DNA from: Rhododendron vialii
Taxonomy: Eukaryota; Streptophyta; Magnoliopsida; Ericales; Ericaceae
Length of the DNA stretch: 64,000 nt
Assembly (NCBI RefSeq): GCF_030253575.1
Contig: NC_080569.1
Location: 2,190,001 to 2,254,000 of the forward strand
Reading direction: 5' to 3'
The notes beneath the pieces are model-generated. The model searched no databases. It saw only the letters and a program-made list of their open reading frames with translations, and was not told the DNA's origin. This document shows, piece by piece, positions 33,985 to 52,465 of the stretch; within the stretch, counting starts at the first letter, position 1; the number at the start of each line of letters is the position of its first letter. A program made the translations under genes and the position numbers.

Positions 33985-34440
33985 TTGTTTTGTTCTCTGA
34001 ATTTCATATATTACTCTAAAATTTACATGATTTCTTCTCTTATTCAATTTCCTTCTCCCAAGGGCGTAACAATTCATGCTAAGCAGATTCCTGAGGAATA
34101 CTTTCATCGTTCTATACAGCAACAACAACTAATTACGCAGTGTTTCCGTTGTAATGTCACAACTTCAGTTGGTACAAATACGAACTAATAGATTGCCGCC
34201 ACCATTATTTCAGCTGGGCATTTTATCAAACACTTGGAACACGGACAAAAATATGAACTAATAGATTGCCACCACCATTATTTCAGCTGGGCATTTTATC
34301 AAACACTTGGAACACTGACAAAACGATGGACACCCAGGATTACAATTTTTTTGCCCAATTGTTGCACTTCTGTTGGTCTCCAATTGCCAAGACAGTGCAA
34401 AAAACTCAGGATTAAGCAAATCCATTAGAACTCAAAATCT
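33985..34440 (+). repeat. Dispersed repeat of unknown origin with internal 73-bp tandem duplication
   Basis: Sequence from TTCTCTTATTCAATTTCC through AAGCAGATT.CT.A and GGGCATTTTATCAAACACTT to CCCGATTGTTGCACT-like phrases recurs at 51650-51920. Here a 73-bp unit is tandemly doubled (34182-34254 and 34255-34327). It may be part of an old element; no coding frame is recognised. Confidence 0.6.
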
Positions 34441-35128
34441 TATACAATTCCTTTTAAATGGCACAAACACATTTTACAAACAATTACGACTGAAATTGGG
34501 CAAGGACCGCGCGAACGCAGGCCCCCACTACCACAAATTATGACGTAGGTTCTGCCTCTTGGACAGACCTTAGGCAGACAGCCCACCAAAGTGCAATGTA
34601 GGTCACCAACCTAGGACATAAGCCTTGTTGATCGCCCATAGACCCCGTCCAGGTAAGTATGTTAACAAGTGTTCGTCTCGATCTATTTATAGTGTTAGTT
34701 AACGCGTCACTTCTTGAACTAGACGATGTGGGACTTCTAATTGAGAAGTTGGAGCAAATTAAGAACAAGGGTGCCCCAGTATTGGCATTTCTCAAGGAGC
34801 AAACAGCTCATCTTTTATAGCAGCGGGAGGCCTTTGAACGCATTCAAAGATAAGGCAGTTCTTAGTTCTTACCATCAAATTGTCAGATTCAATGGGCAAG
34901 TACTACTTAGAGTTTCTCGTTCATTCTTTGGGTTCAAAAATTCTACAACCGCTAGTATTCTGTTTCCTTACCCGTAACACGTGATGGGATCTTAGTTGTT
35001 TTTAACATAAGTGCAGTAGAGTTCTTTGCAGATGGCTATGCGATGTGAATGCAATATTTCCCTCACAAATATGTGAGACAGATAATATACGAAATAACTT
35101 ATCTATATATTTATTTTACGAAAAGGGC
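34441..35128. other. Intergenic DNA, no gene seen
   Basis: Contains short unrecognised open frames (34538-34795 minus, 34741-34977 plus) without family resemblance. Confidence 0.3.
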
Positions 35129-35442
35129 GGTCCCGTTCCAAAATACATAACTGCCTTGTTCTCTTTGCTATTTGAAAAGAATTTTTCAAAAAATTCCCCC
35201 TAGATTCCTTCTACTTCCAACATTTCTCTCTCTATCTTTCTCCACTTATTACCCCTACTATTTTTCAAAAAACTTTTCCAAACACAACGTAATAAGTACT
35301 TTTAAAAATACAATTTCAAGCTAAAAAATAATGAGCTTACTGAAATATAAAAATATGCAATATGGATCTTGTTTGAAAGATCTAATTGTGTTTGAAAATA
35401 TGAAATAAGTACTTATTTTTTAAGAAATTGTTCTGAAACGGT
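35129..35442. mobile_element. Tourist-like MITE, same family as 5279-5517, interrupted by a second MITE
   Basis: It starts GGTCCCGTTCCAAAA and ends TTCTGAAACGGTG, and the AAAAATATGCAATATGGATC core is shared with the copies at 5279, 16128 and 45284. A 139-bp element is inserted near its left end. Confidence 0.7.
35151..35289. mobile_element. Nested short MITE with TAA target duplication
   Basis: It runs from CTGCCTTGTTCTC to CCAAACACAACG, flanked by TAA at 35148-35150 and 35290-35292. The family is the same as 28075-28215. It lies inside the MITE at 35129-35442, so it inserted later. Confidence 0.65.
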
Positions 35443-35566
35443 GATTTTTGCCCTCTGCACATTTATAAATGTTCTCCAAAATTTGCCGTGCATTTATAAG
35501 GAAGTGGCACACAATATGTTTTTTCAAAAACAAATCCGACAACCTTAGTAACAAAAACGTGTAGCA

Positions 35567-35872
35567 ACGTAACTTTAAAACACAAACTCACGACACAACT
35601 GTGTCCAGAATGATGGATGTGTATGTGCCCATGTTCATGGAACGGTTCCCAAAAAGTCTACGCCTACCACTCATTTTCACCCCTTTTTCTACCGTACTCA
35701 AATCACTTTTGGAAGGTCCGGATTTTAAAAAAGTTCTTTTAAAATTCAGATCATTAATTATCGAGACGGACAGTGAGATTAGATCAGCGGTGAAAGTGAG
35801 CTGTAGGGGCAGCATTGCTGAATGGTTCCAGGTCCAGTCGTGTCCGGAGTTTGTGTTTTAAAATCGTGTTCG
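35567..35872. mobile_element. Inverted-repeat element carrying a GTGTCC motif
   Basis: The left end TTTAAAACACAAACTC, then GACACAACTGTGTCC, is mirrored by CAGTCGTGTCCGGAG and TTTGTGTTTTAAAA on the right. Shorter relics of the same ends (ATAATTGTGTCCGAAACCG) lie near 51480 and 58660. No target duplication is clear. Confidence 0.55.
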
Positions 35873-36066
35873 TACCACGTACAAGCAGAAATACGGCAAC
35901 GTTTGGCGGCTTTGGCCGGGCCCACGCATAACCAAAAACCAAACGTCGAACGATTTAAACCATGCATTTTCCTTATCTCTCCCTCTCGCTCAGTCTCTCT
36001 CTCCCCCTATCTGTGTCTGTAGTGTTGAATCTCCAATGAGGTTTTGGGATTGAAACAATAACTAAC

Positions 36067-39010
36067 ATGAACTCGCTGATCTCAACGCCTCTCTGCAATA
36101 TGCGCATTGCGAAGTTCCCCTCAACTTCTTGTTCGATTCCCCACAGCGTTTCATTGCATTCTCAGTTTCTGTACAAACCTTTCCAATGTCGTGCAAATCC
36201 AAGCGACTTAATCGATTCAAAGACAGCCCAAGAACCCGAACAAGAGCTATCAAATGGAGCGACCGAGATAGATGAAGAAACTGACATAGCAAGCAAGGTT
36301 TCAGCTACAAAAGCATCAAGTGGTCCTAAAATCGACCAAGACCTCAAAAAGGTGCGTCTTCTTCTCGTACATATTTGATTCCGAAAGTATTGGGTTTCTT
36401 TAGTGTGAGGTTTTTTCTAATGAGGTAGTGTTGTTCTGATACAGTAGTGCTTGCTTTATCTGTTGTTTGGTTGATGGGGAAAAAAAGTGGTGAGTAAATG
36501 GGATAAAATGAAGAAGTTTCTCTACACTATTGCTTGTTGTGCAGAACCCAAGTAAACAGATGGTGATTATGAATATCAAAACAGATGTGCGAAGCAAACA
36601 AAAATAATCAAACAAAACTTAAGAGAATGTGAGGGCAAATATTGGGATTTTGGTTTAGGGTTTGAGAGACTTTTGCCTTCATTTTTGGATATCTTATTGT
36701 GCCCATAACTAGTAATGAAACTATGAGGATTGGGTAGCATGATAATTTGTGGACAAGTTTGATTGTTTTATTGGGTTTAAAATTTGAAGAACCTAACATA
36801 GGAAGGTTTTGGTTTGTTTTACTGCCTCAACTTTTCTAAGTAGCCTATGAGAAGGGGAGTTTTAGAAGCACTATAAGGAATTAAGGATTTATCTGTTTGA
36901 ATTCTAGGTTAATTTTTAACAGAATTTAGGGGTTTTGATGACGGTCTTGAGCCAATTGTGGCTTTGCATTGTATTACGATAAGGAAGTTGAACTGTAAAC
37001 AGAAAACCGAAAATCATTCACTGATTGCTGTTCTTGATCCGAATAGAATGGGGAGTGGGTCAAGACTAAAACAAAAGTGTCGTTTTACGTTAACAGGATC
37101 AGCATAATTCATCATTTACAGAAATATCTTGTTGAGGACACAAATGTAGCTGATATGTTGGTTTGATTGACTCTTTTGGAGCAAGATCGTTCCAAAGGAT
37201 TCTCTTTGACTGACGGTTTATGTGGAGACCAGTATTTGATCAATGCTGTTCGTAGAATCTTATTTGAATGGCTCAGTATCTTGCGCCAGATTCATGATGC
37301 TTAAAATCACTATTTGAACGAGGAGTTTAAACAATGAGTGAATACTCATTCTTCTGGGAGTAGGCGAATATCACACTGTAGAGTGCGGTACTTAATGAAG
37401 GGAATGTTAGAAAACTATGCACCCCAAGGGGGCTGTGGAGATTGTTTGCCTATGGAATGGAAAGTGACTGCTAAAAATGGAAAGGGAGAGATTTAAATTT
37501 TCAAATTTGAGATAAAGATAGGTTAAGTGAGAACATAAATGGGCAATGAGGAGTTTGAATCAGGAGTATGAGAGTCTATATTAATCTTTCTGCCTTAGAG
37601 AAGCCCTTTACCACCATATGTGATGGTAATCTAAGCCCCCAGAATACTTGAACTTCTTGATCTGCAGCTCTAAGTATACTAGCATCGGGAAGACTTCTAA
37701 AGATTGTCATGGTCGCTAAAACAGCAAGAGGCTGATCATTTTTCCACTTAAGATATTTCGGCCTTGTAACTTACAAATTGTTGACTCTTCTCAATGTGGA
37801 CAGAAGGAGTACATTTTTCGATAAGTACTCAATGTGAAGGAGTACATGAAATTGAGTGCCATTGGTTTCGCACATCTATCAAGAGAATAGTACTTTCCCG
37901 GTGGCTGGAATAGTGGAATTCAATCTCTTCTATTCAACCCTAACCCTAACCCTAACCCTAGACCATTATTTGTTATTTGGTGAAGACTTGCATAGCTGCA
38001 ATTCTAATTGTTAAGCCTTATTGCTCATAGGTTGTTCAAAAGACAGCTTCCACTTTTGCACCGAGGGCTTCCACTGCTACCAAAAACCCTGCTGTACCGG
38101 GATCTACATTATACACTGTTTTTGAGATCCAAGGATATGCCTCAATGCTACTTGGCGGGGCTCTCTCATTCAATCTCATATTCCCATCAAATGAACCAGA
38201 CATTTGGAGACTTATGGGCATGTGGTCTGTGTGGATGTTCAGTAAGTTATGCTTACTATGATCAATCATGAATTTGCTTGAAATTCAATGTATTAGCGGT
38301 AAGTGTTAGTTTTTCAATTACTCTTACCAATTTTTCCAAGACGCGTGGATGGATTGACATAAACGTCTCCTGAAAGTGATTTATGATCATGTATCGTGAT
38401 TTTGTAGTGTTCTCACAGAACTTAAACAGAATACCTTTTGTGTTTTTTTTTTTTTGAAGTTGTTCAACTGGAAGTCTTGAACTTCCAATAAATGGCCTTG
38501 GTCTGCATCTTAATGATGCATTTAGTATCCTTTTTCTGGTTGATATGTGTCAAAAGCAATAGTGAAAATATAATTATCCCTTTCTTGTTTTTGTGGTTTG
38601 CAAAGCTCCCTTGCACAAAGATTTTGAGAGTAGAATGATATGTGAGGAAGAAGCTCAGTTTTGTAGTGTCCGTATCTAATGAGTTGATTTTAATCCTCTG
38701 CAGCGATTCCTTCCCTTCGAGCCAGAGATTGCTCAAAGAATGAGAAAGAAGCCCTCAACTACCTCTTCCTCCTCATCCCATTGCTAAATGTTATTATCCC
38801 ATTCTTTTGGAAGTCATTTGCGGTTGTGTGGTCTGCAGATATCGTGGCCTTTTTTGCGATGTATGCGTGGAAAGTAAGCCTTTGCTTCTTGAGTAGTGAC
38901 TAACAAAGTTCTTGATTAGAAATTTGGCACTCCATTACATATTTTGTCCCTGCACTGAGAAACATAATTTTCTGCAGTTTGGATGGCTACAGAAACAGAA
39001 TAGTAGTTGA
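36067..39010 (+). CDS. RPH1: RESISTANCE TO PHYTOPHTHORA 1-like chloroplast membrane protein, 4 exons, 232 aa
   Basis: Exons are 36067-36351, 38031-38241, 38704-38873 and 38978-39010, with GT/AG borders, matched phases and a TGA stop. The N-terminus (about 1-60) is rich in Ser and basic residues and poor in acids, as expected for a chloroplast transit peptide, and is followed by an acidic, low-complexity linker. The conserved part (about 125-222) holds hydrophobic stretches: YASMLLGGALSFNLIF, LMGMWSVWMFTIPSL, LNYLFLLIPLLNVIIPFFW and FAVVWSADIVAFFAMYAW, so up to four membrane helices. The linking motif RARDCS..EKEALNYLF is typical of RPH1. Arabidopsis RPH1 is a chloroplast protein needed for immunity to Phytophthora and, in potato, for resistance; its biochemical role is unknown. 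A pyrimidine-rich stretch at 35965-36020 is the likely leader. Confidence 0.9.
36352..38030 (+). other. RPH1 intron 1, no transposon recognised
   Basis: This 1.7 kb intron holds a short (CCCTAA)n run at 37938-37960 but no transposon ends or other genes that I can support. Confidence 0.5.
37938..37960. repeat. Short interstitial CCCTAA run
   Basis: Nearly four head-to-tail copies of CCCTAA, the six-base form and not the seven-base CCCTAAA plant telomere unit. Short telo-box-like tracts are common near plant genes. Confidence 0.8.
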
Positions 39011-40194
39011 ATGATATATTTTCCTTCAGTTGGATGAAGCAGCCGATTTTATCCCTATTAGCTCTCCAACTTCTTGCCTCATGACCAATTCCAGGTCTGA
39101 TGCAATTCGAGCCACAAGAAGATAAGCAACTTACTACCAAAAATGAATTGGTGGAGGAGGACAGGGCCCTTATCTTTGCTTCTACTAAATCAAGTTCCCT
39201 GCCAATCCTTTGTATTAATGTATTGGAAAGAAATTTCGAGTTTGTTATTCCTTCTTACATAAGGTAGATAATGGGCTTGACATTGACGGCACACATGCTA
39301 CAATTTGAATGTACAATTACAATACGGTATAAAAGCAGTTCTAAAAGTCTCGAGAGATTTTGGAAGTTCTTCCCCCTTTTCTGGGTGCATGATTCTTGGA
39401 AACCAACATTGAAAGTGTAACTTGGTGCATCTGTATCATGTGCATTGCAGCAGTAGGATAGTTTAGTATGGCTATGCTTGAGTTATATATCTCTCTACAA
39501 ATACTAGCAACGTGTGAGGGTGAATTGGAAGAGCAAACTTGAGGAACAGATTGACAGTATCGCATCAAGATCAAGTACGGGTAATAGTATCTGGACTCCG
39601 TATGAATGTCCATTGCTCCATAGGTCCCTCTGGACTCCGTAAAATGATGATAGCATCCAAAACAATGGAACAATATCAGGTGAAATGCTAGACATTGTTC
39701 TATGTAGTGTGACAAATTAACAAGAAGTCCGGTATGAGGTGGGTGGAACTAATCTTGTCGATTTACCATCTAACAAGCCCAGGTCCTCGACCTATTTGTA
39801 GGGTTCTATTGCCCTTGAGGTTTTGTCAAATGTTTCTTTACGAGAAATGACATAAGATGTTTGAGCAAATGCTTGTATCATGAATTACCTGTCATTTTCA
39901 CTTGCCATTTTCAAGTGAAAGTTTAAGTACTCCTATTTATAAAAAATTAGTATTTCTTTGGGTGATCTGCATATTATTCATACCCTGACCATTAGCAAGT
40001 GTTTTCTCACCTTGATATATATATAAAACAAAAACTGCTCGGATGAAGCTCTTCCTGGTTATTTTTTTTGCTGATTTCTCGCGGATATCTTTAAAATCAC
40101 GTTCTGAACACATTGAGCGGCTTGGATCATCGAAATTCAATCAGGAAAGGGAGGTCCGCATTTTATTAAAATGAGGTGGTCCTTACAGGAGACG

Positions 40195-40235
<41 letters not shown>

Positions 40236-40726
40236 GGGCTATTATTTTTTTTGTTAAAATTTAAATGATTTGAGTTCGACCAATTATTGTAGATACAAGG
40301 CTCATTCCGAGCTTATTAGTTTCACCAAGTGAAAATAAGAATTGGGGGTCTTCTTGTGCCCTGGTGCACAAAAGGAATGGGATGTTGTGAGGTCCATGCA
40401 AGGCCCATTCCGAGCTTATTTGTAGTTTCATCCGAATCATTTATTTTGTAAATCTCATGAAATTACTTGTTCATGGAATAATAAGTTTATAATTTTGGTG
40501 AACGAACAAGAAGTTTATCCAACGTACATACATGGACAAAGTACATTTTTCTCATGTGAACGATAAAATTGACGAGCCAAACAAAATAAACGATTCGAAT
40601 TTAGTTAGTGGGCTTGATATAGGCCCAGTATTCCCAGCAGCCTGCTGTGAAAAATAAGCAGGTTGGTGACACAACCAGACCCGTTTTTAAGACCCGAAGG
40701 CCCCGTATACTCGGGTCGGGTGCGCT
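39011..40726. other. RPH1 3' flank and intergenic DNA, no gene seen
   Basis: Includes an (AT)n run at 40198-40232. Open frames at 39341-39715 and 39504-39695 (minus) lack any family resemblance. Confidence 0.35.
40198..40232. repeat. (AT)n microsatellite
   Basis: An uninterrupted AT dinucleotide run of 35 bp. Confidence 0.95.
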
Positions 40727-40803
40727 CTCAACTTCCACTTGCACAAACTCAACGCAACCAACCACCAAATTGGTCTAGAATGCTCTGACACTCGATTCCC
40801 TCC

Positions 40804-40835
<32 letters not shown>
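40727..40835 (+). promoter_or_regulatory. ABP1 copy 1 proximal promoter/leader with (GA)n next to the ATG
   Basis: CAACTTCCACTTGCACAAA, then CAACCACC.AATTG.TCTAGAA, then a (GA)n run directly before the start codon. The same block stands before copy 4 (58937-59023). (GA)n tracts can bind BBR/BPC GAGA-type factors; that role here is inference. Confidence 0.55.
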
Positions 40836-44876
<4,041 letters not shown>

Positions 44877-45283
44877 CATTCAAGTCACAACCTTGCTTAG
44901 AACAATGGTTTCAAACACCCGCAAAAGGTGATCGGCATTTGATGTTTTGCGGCGATGCTATTGCATAATGCTGACATTGAACCAATTGGTAAACGTGGAT
45001 GAGCTGAGCCCGTGTATGTAATGTAATGAGGATGAGATTTTTCTTGCTACCATGCCTCATTGTGGTTTTGGGTATGGCTGCCCCATTAAATTTGGACCCT
45101 TAGATTGAAAAATAGGCAAGTATCATAACCGTTAGATCAAAACTACCCAAAAAAAAGAAGGTAGATTTACTAAAACTGATATGGTTTTATGATTTTCTTG
45201 CCAAAAATCGTAGTTTACTTACTACACAAATTGATTTTATCAACCATTTGCTATGATCACACTTACTGTTTAAACCTACTAAA
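44877..45283 (+). other. ABP1 copy 1 3' flank with duplicated exon-5 tail
   Basis: Just after the stop, a diverged repeat of the exon-5 end appears (GAACAATGGTTTCAAACACC at about 44899), a short local tandem duplication. A GATGAGCTGAGC phrase near 45000 is shared with the 3' flanks of the other copies. Confidence 0.55.
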
Positions 45284-45520
45284 GGGTGTTCCACTTTCTA
45301 AAAAAAGTAACTTTTAAAAAATGAAGGTAATTTCAAGCTCAAAAATCATGTGTTTACGCAAATAATCTTTCTATCAATATGGATCTTGTTTTATAGATCT
45401 CATTGAGATATTTTAAATGGTACAAAAAACATTAAAAAGTTATTTTCTATTTTCATTATATTTAAGCTTGAAATTACCTTCTTTTTCTAAAAGTTTCTTT
45501 TTTGAGAAAGTGGACCACCC
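45284..45520. mobile_element. Tourist-like MITE, 237 bp, same family as 5279-5517
   Basis: The ends are GGGTGTTCCACTTTC and GAAAGTGGACCACCC. The core with TCAATATGGATCTTG and ATCTCATTGAGAT and the near-identical length (237 versus 239 bp) tie it to the copy at 5279. No clean TAA duplication remains. Confidence 0.7.
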
Positions 45521-45896
45521 GATAGCTAGATAGTAGGTTATCACCTTTTTTATTATTTTTTATTACTAGTATTTAAGATTTTGAGAATTTATAAACTCAT
45601 ACCACTTTAAGCCATATCCACTCTACTTTTGTCTTTTTGTTAAGCCATTGTGTAGTGGGAAAAAAAAAAAAAGAGGGTGAAATTAAAAATCTAGTTTTAA
45701 AATCTTAACCAGTGAGTGAAAGATTATTAGAACAATTATATGAAAACTAAAAATTTATAACAAAACTTTGTCTTAATTACAATTTTATTTTCTACAGTAA
45801 CTTAAAAAAAATATATCAATTTATAAGTAGTTTTGGGAAAATAAGGTATTCATTTATTGGTCCCCACGGTTCCTGAATTGCCCCACTGGCTCAGGC
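45521..45896. other. AT-rich intergenic DNA between ABP1 copies, nothing recognised
   Basis: A/T runs only; no coding or transposon ends that I can support. Confidence 0.3.
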
Positions 45897-46223
45897 TATG
45901 GCCGTAAACGAACCGAGCAGATCACGAGCTCGGTTCGGTTTGGCTCGTTAAGGCTCGGCTTGTTTAGTAAACAAGCCGAGATCGAGCTCTAGTTTTCAGC
46001 TCGTTTACTAAACGAGCCGAGTGGGGCTAAGCTCGTTCGACAAAAGCTCAGCTCGTTAAAGGAGGCTCGACTCGATTAAAGAGGCTCGTTTAATAAATGA
46101 CTAAGCTCCGCTCATTAAGCGCTCGGCTTGTTAAGGCTCGAGCTTGAGTTGTTAGCTCGTTTAGTAAACGAGCCTAGCTCGAACTCGCCGAAGCTCGGTT
46201 CGACTGGGCTCGTTTACACCCCT
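45897..46223. mobile_element. MITE of the GCTCGTTTA family, 327 bp, perfect 9-bp target duplication
   Basis: It starts TATGGCCGTAAACGA and ends GCTCGTTTACACCCCT, and the interior is dense with GCTCGTTTA/TAAACGAGC motifs. GGCTCAGGC flanks both sides (45888-45896 and 46224-46232). It is the best preserved of three copies in the window (also 27587 and 41164). Confidence 0.85.
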
Positions 46224-46351
46224 GGCTCAGGCCCATCCTATCCGATTCTAATTGTTTACGTATTGGTTGGCTAAATAACAGAAGAAAGCGAAAACAATTG
46301 TCAACCCATACAAGAAAACCCAGTCATTATCTAAGTATCCTTCTTTTAATT

Positions 46352-46480
46352 AAGGAAAAATGACAGTGTTTTGATAATAATACCCGCCTAGAACAAACTA
46401 AGAACCTTTGCTAATATTGAAAAATGTTTTTTGGTAGATATTAATTATCAAAATACGTCATTAGCCGTCATTTTCCCTTT
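46352..46480. mobile_element. Short inverted-repeat MITE, about 129 bp
   Basis: The left AAGGAAAAATGACAG and TTTTGATAATAAT are mirrored by ATTATCAAAATACGTCA and GTCATTTTCCCTT on the right, and TTTAATTAA-like sequence lies at both borders. Confidence 0.6.
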
Positions 46481-47623
46481 AATTAATCAGCTGCAAACAA
46501 ACAACACGTATACTAGGCTGATTGGGTCGATGAATAACTTGTACCATTTTCACAGATTTGCTTTACTAAACTGGGGGTGGGAGTAGGTTACACAGGGACT
46601 TTGAAAACGAGTCTTTGCTAATTTTTTGACAGGAAAAATTGACAAAAGATAGGATCAACTGACGGAATTATTGAAAGCAACAAACCATCTAGATACCCAA
46701 ATTTTTTTTTTAAGTGTTAATTAAAAACTTAAAAGTTCATTAATACGGCATTCTCTCGATTAATCTATTTGACTCGTTCAATCGGACATGTGACGTGATT
46801 TTCAAAATCTCTTTTTATATTAAGTTCAGACCACTTTATTTGCACATTGACTAATTTCAGGAGAACCGGTTCAACTTTGTCCATTAAAAGTGGTACAAAT
46901 CTCAGTATACACTGGCTTGCAGGCCCATCGTAAGTCTGCATTCTTAACTACTAGACCAGCCCGTTAAAAGGTTGGTTTTCAAGATATTTCTTTTGATTTC
47001 TCGAATTTAACACAGCTATTAATTAAAAGTAGGATTATTAAAATAATTTACTTAGATATTCTATAATAATAAAATAGAGCAATTTTTTTTTGAAAATGTC
47101 TAGACATATAAATGAGAGCAACATTTATATCTATCGGATTACTATTAATTAAAATAGTAGCTATGTGATTAGAAAATGAACAAAAAGGGAAAATCTAATT
47201 ATTGCTTTCCTTACCAAGTATATGTCCCTTTTTTCGTAATACTCCTTTATTAACTTTTCTCTTTTATCTCTAAAAAAAAAGACAACCTAATTATTGCTTT
47301 TCTCATCAAATCTCTCTCTCCTTTTTTTTTTTTGTAACATTTTCTTCCTCTCTCTGTACAAAGAGCCATGTGATTAGAAAATGAACAAAAAGAAAAAACC
47401 TAATTATTGCTTTCCTTCCTAAAATCTCTATCTTTTTTTTCTGTAATATTTATTAATTTTTTCCCTCTATCTCTATCTTTATCAAGTTGAATTTCTCTTT
47501 GTTAAAATAATATTCTATTATAAATAGTTGCTACAAGTTAATTATTATAAAAATTTACTGTATAATAGGAGTAAATTTCAATGACAAACGCTAAGCCAAT
47601 GATTGATAAATTGTAGTAGTAAT

Positions 47624-47626
<3 letters not shown>
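46481..47626. other. Upstream region of ABP1 copy 2 with local repeats
   Basis: AT-rich. At about 47158-47475 a unit containing TGTGATTAGAAAATGAACAA and CCTAATTATTGCTTTCCT occurs twice in full and once in part. The DNA directly before the (GA)n run does not resemble that before copies 1 and 4. Confidence 0.5.

Positions 47627-47676
<50 letters not shown>
47627..47676 (+). repeat. (GA)n microsatellite abutting the ABP1 copy 2 start codon
   Basis: A GA dinucleotide run of about 50 bp ending at the ATG. Copies 1 and 4 have shorter runs at the same place. Confidence 0.95.
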
Positions 47677-50917
<3,241 letters not shown>

Positions 50918-51308
50918 GATTCAAGTCACAACGTTGCTTCCTCGATCATATACTGATCTGGGATATGGTCTTGACTTCTTCTTCTATCATGGGCTATTCC
51001 TAAATAAGGATCGTGGAGTTCCCGTCCATCATCTCCGTCGAGGCCTCGGTCTTCTTCTTGTTAAAAGTATCAAGTGTAACAGTCTTTTTCTGGTAGCTTT
51101 AGTTGGTATTTGGTCTATGTTGTTATAAGTAACGAACCAAGTTACTTCCATGCGGGATGTAGGACGATAAAGTGATGCTATTGCATTAATGCTGGCATTG
51201 GACAAATTTAGTAAACGTGCATGAGCTGAGGCTCTGCTTATATATATAAAATACGTATATAAAGAGGATGTAATCAACAACAAAATAAAAATGAGTAATT
51301 TGTTGGTG

Positions 51309-51311
<3 letters not shown>
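50918..51311 (+). other. ABP1 copy 2 3' flank
   Basis: Shares with copies 3 and 4 the phrases CTTCCTCGATCATATACTGA, GCATGAGCTGAGGCTCTG and, with copy 3, GAGGATGTAATCAA just before a (CT)n run. Confidence 0.5.

Positions 51312-51380
<69 letters not shown>
51312..51380. repeat. (CT)n microsatellite downstream of ABP1 copy 2
   Basis: An uninterrupted CT run of 69 bp; an equivalent run follows copy 3 at 58467-58510. Confidence 0.97.
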
Positions 51381-51382
<2 letters not shown>

Positions 51383-51519
51383 GTGTGTATGTAGTTTTCC
51401 CCCGTTTTGGTTTGTTTTTTTCCCCTCTTTTGGTTAACAGAAAGTCTACGCGCACACCTTTAAAATATAACTCCAAACACAAGACATAGTTGTGTGATTG
51501 TGTCTGAAACCGTTGAAAT

Positions 51520-51655
51520 ATCTAGAGTTTTTTGTGAGAATTAGTCACATGTGTAATTCTAGAATTATCTCAAAATTTATCTTGTATGAAAATATTTTTA
51601 TACTAGAGCCTTCTATGAAATAGTATAAATAAAGATAGGTTCTAGCCATTTTTGA
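51520..51655 (+). mobile_element. Possible LTR fossil fragment, relative of 14385-14530
   Basis: Shares ATATCTAGAGTTTTTT, a TGTGTAATTCTAGAATTA phrase and a TATAAATA..GATAGGTTCTA phrase with 14385-14530. Solitary, old and broken; family uncertain. Confidence 0.35.
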
Positions 51656-51920
51656 CATGATTTCTTCTCTTATTCAATTTCCTTCTCCCACACTCTCATA
51701 AATATAAGGGCGCAACCATTCATGTTAAGCAGATTTCTAATGGATTGCCACCACCACGATCTCAGTTGGGCATTTTATCAAACACTTGGCATTTTATCAA
51801 ACACTTGGCATGCAGGCAAAAAGATAGACACCCAGAGACAAAAATGGTTAGGCTCTACCGAATACAAATATTTTGCCCGATTGTTGCACTCTATTCTTGT
51901 TTGTTGCTTCCCTGCTAGAT
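51656..51920 (+). repeat. Second copy of the dispersed repeat at 33985-34440
   Basis: Same order of phrases as the first copy (TTATTCAATTTCCTTCTCCC, then GATTGCCACCACCA, then GGGCATTTTATCAAACACTT). Here a 19-bp unit ending in AACACTTGG is tandemly doubled. Confidence 0.65.
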
Positions 51921-52465
51921 GCACATGATGAAGATGAACGCTTGGTGGAGGATCTTGAGAGCTTATGCATTTCTCAATTGAATGCACACATGGATGATGA
52001 GTAAAGAGGAGCTGATTGGGGAGGGACACTTTAAGTTACTATTTAAGCTTGGTTTTAGCAAACTTGAATATGTTTTTTTATATGTAATGTGGAAGAGCAT
52101 TCCTGGGCCTTGTCTCTTTTTCTGCATTGATGGTTGAATGTTCTAGTATCCGATTCTGCAAGATTTATGGTCTGGTTGAGAATTGGGCTTAATATGTAAC
52201 TCTACAGTTTACCAATTTGCACTTGATTAGTGATTTCAGCCTTGTGTTGAATCCTTTGTTGAACATGCATCTTCTTCCTGTGACATTGGCGGCCGCCGTC
52301 TCAGCAGCCGTCCGACGAGATCCAAAAACAAGCCCAAGCCTCTTTTCTTGTTCCTCTGTTCTTGAGTATACTCGCATAAGATCCCGATTTCATTGTCGCA
52401 GTTGCAGAGCATCTAGCAGTTTTACAAGAAGTCAAAGCTCCGAACATGTACAAAACAAGTGAAAG
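51919..52465 (+). pseudogene. Exon-like gene fragments of unknown origin
   Basis: After a CCTGCTAG acceptor-like site, the frame at about 51919 reads DAHDEDERLVEDLESLCISQ and a further 8 residues to a stop at 52000-52002. About 250 bp on, a frame reads TLAAAVSAAVRRDP (about 52284-52325), and another reads DPDFIVAVAEHLAVLQEVKA (about 52381) with a stop at 52461-52463. These look like pieces of real exons, perhaps from a captured or decayed gene. I do not recognise the family, and they are not joined by clear splice sites. Confidence 0.35.

Noticed and set aside
51029-51482. Arg/Glu-repeat open frames over the (CT)n run, and similar ones at 18633-18836 and 58279-58512
   Set aside because: They are translations of dinucleotide repeats, not genes.
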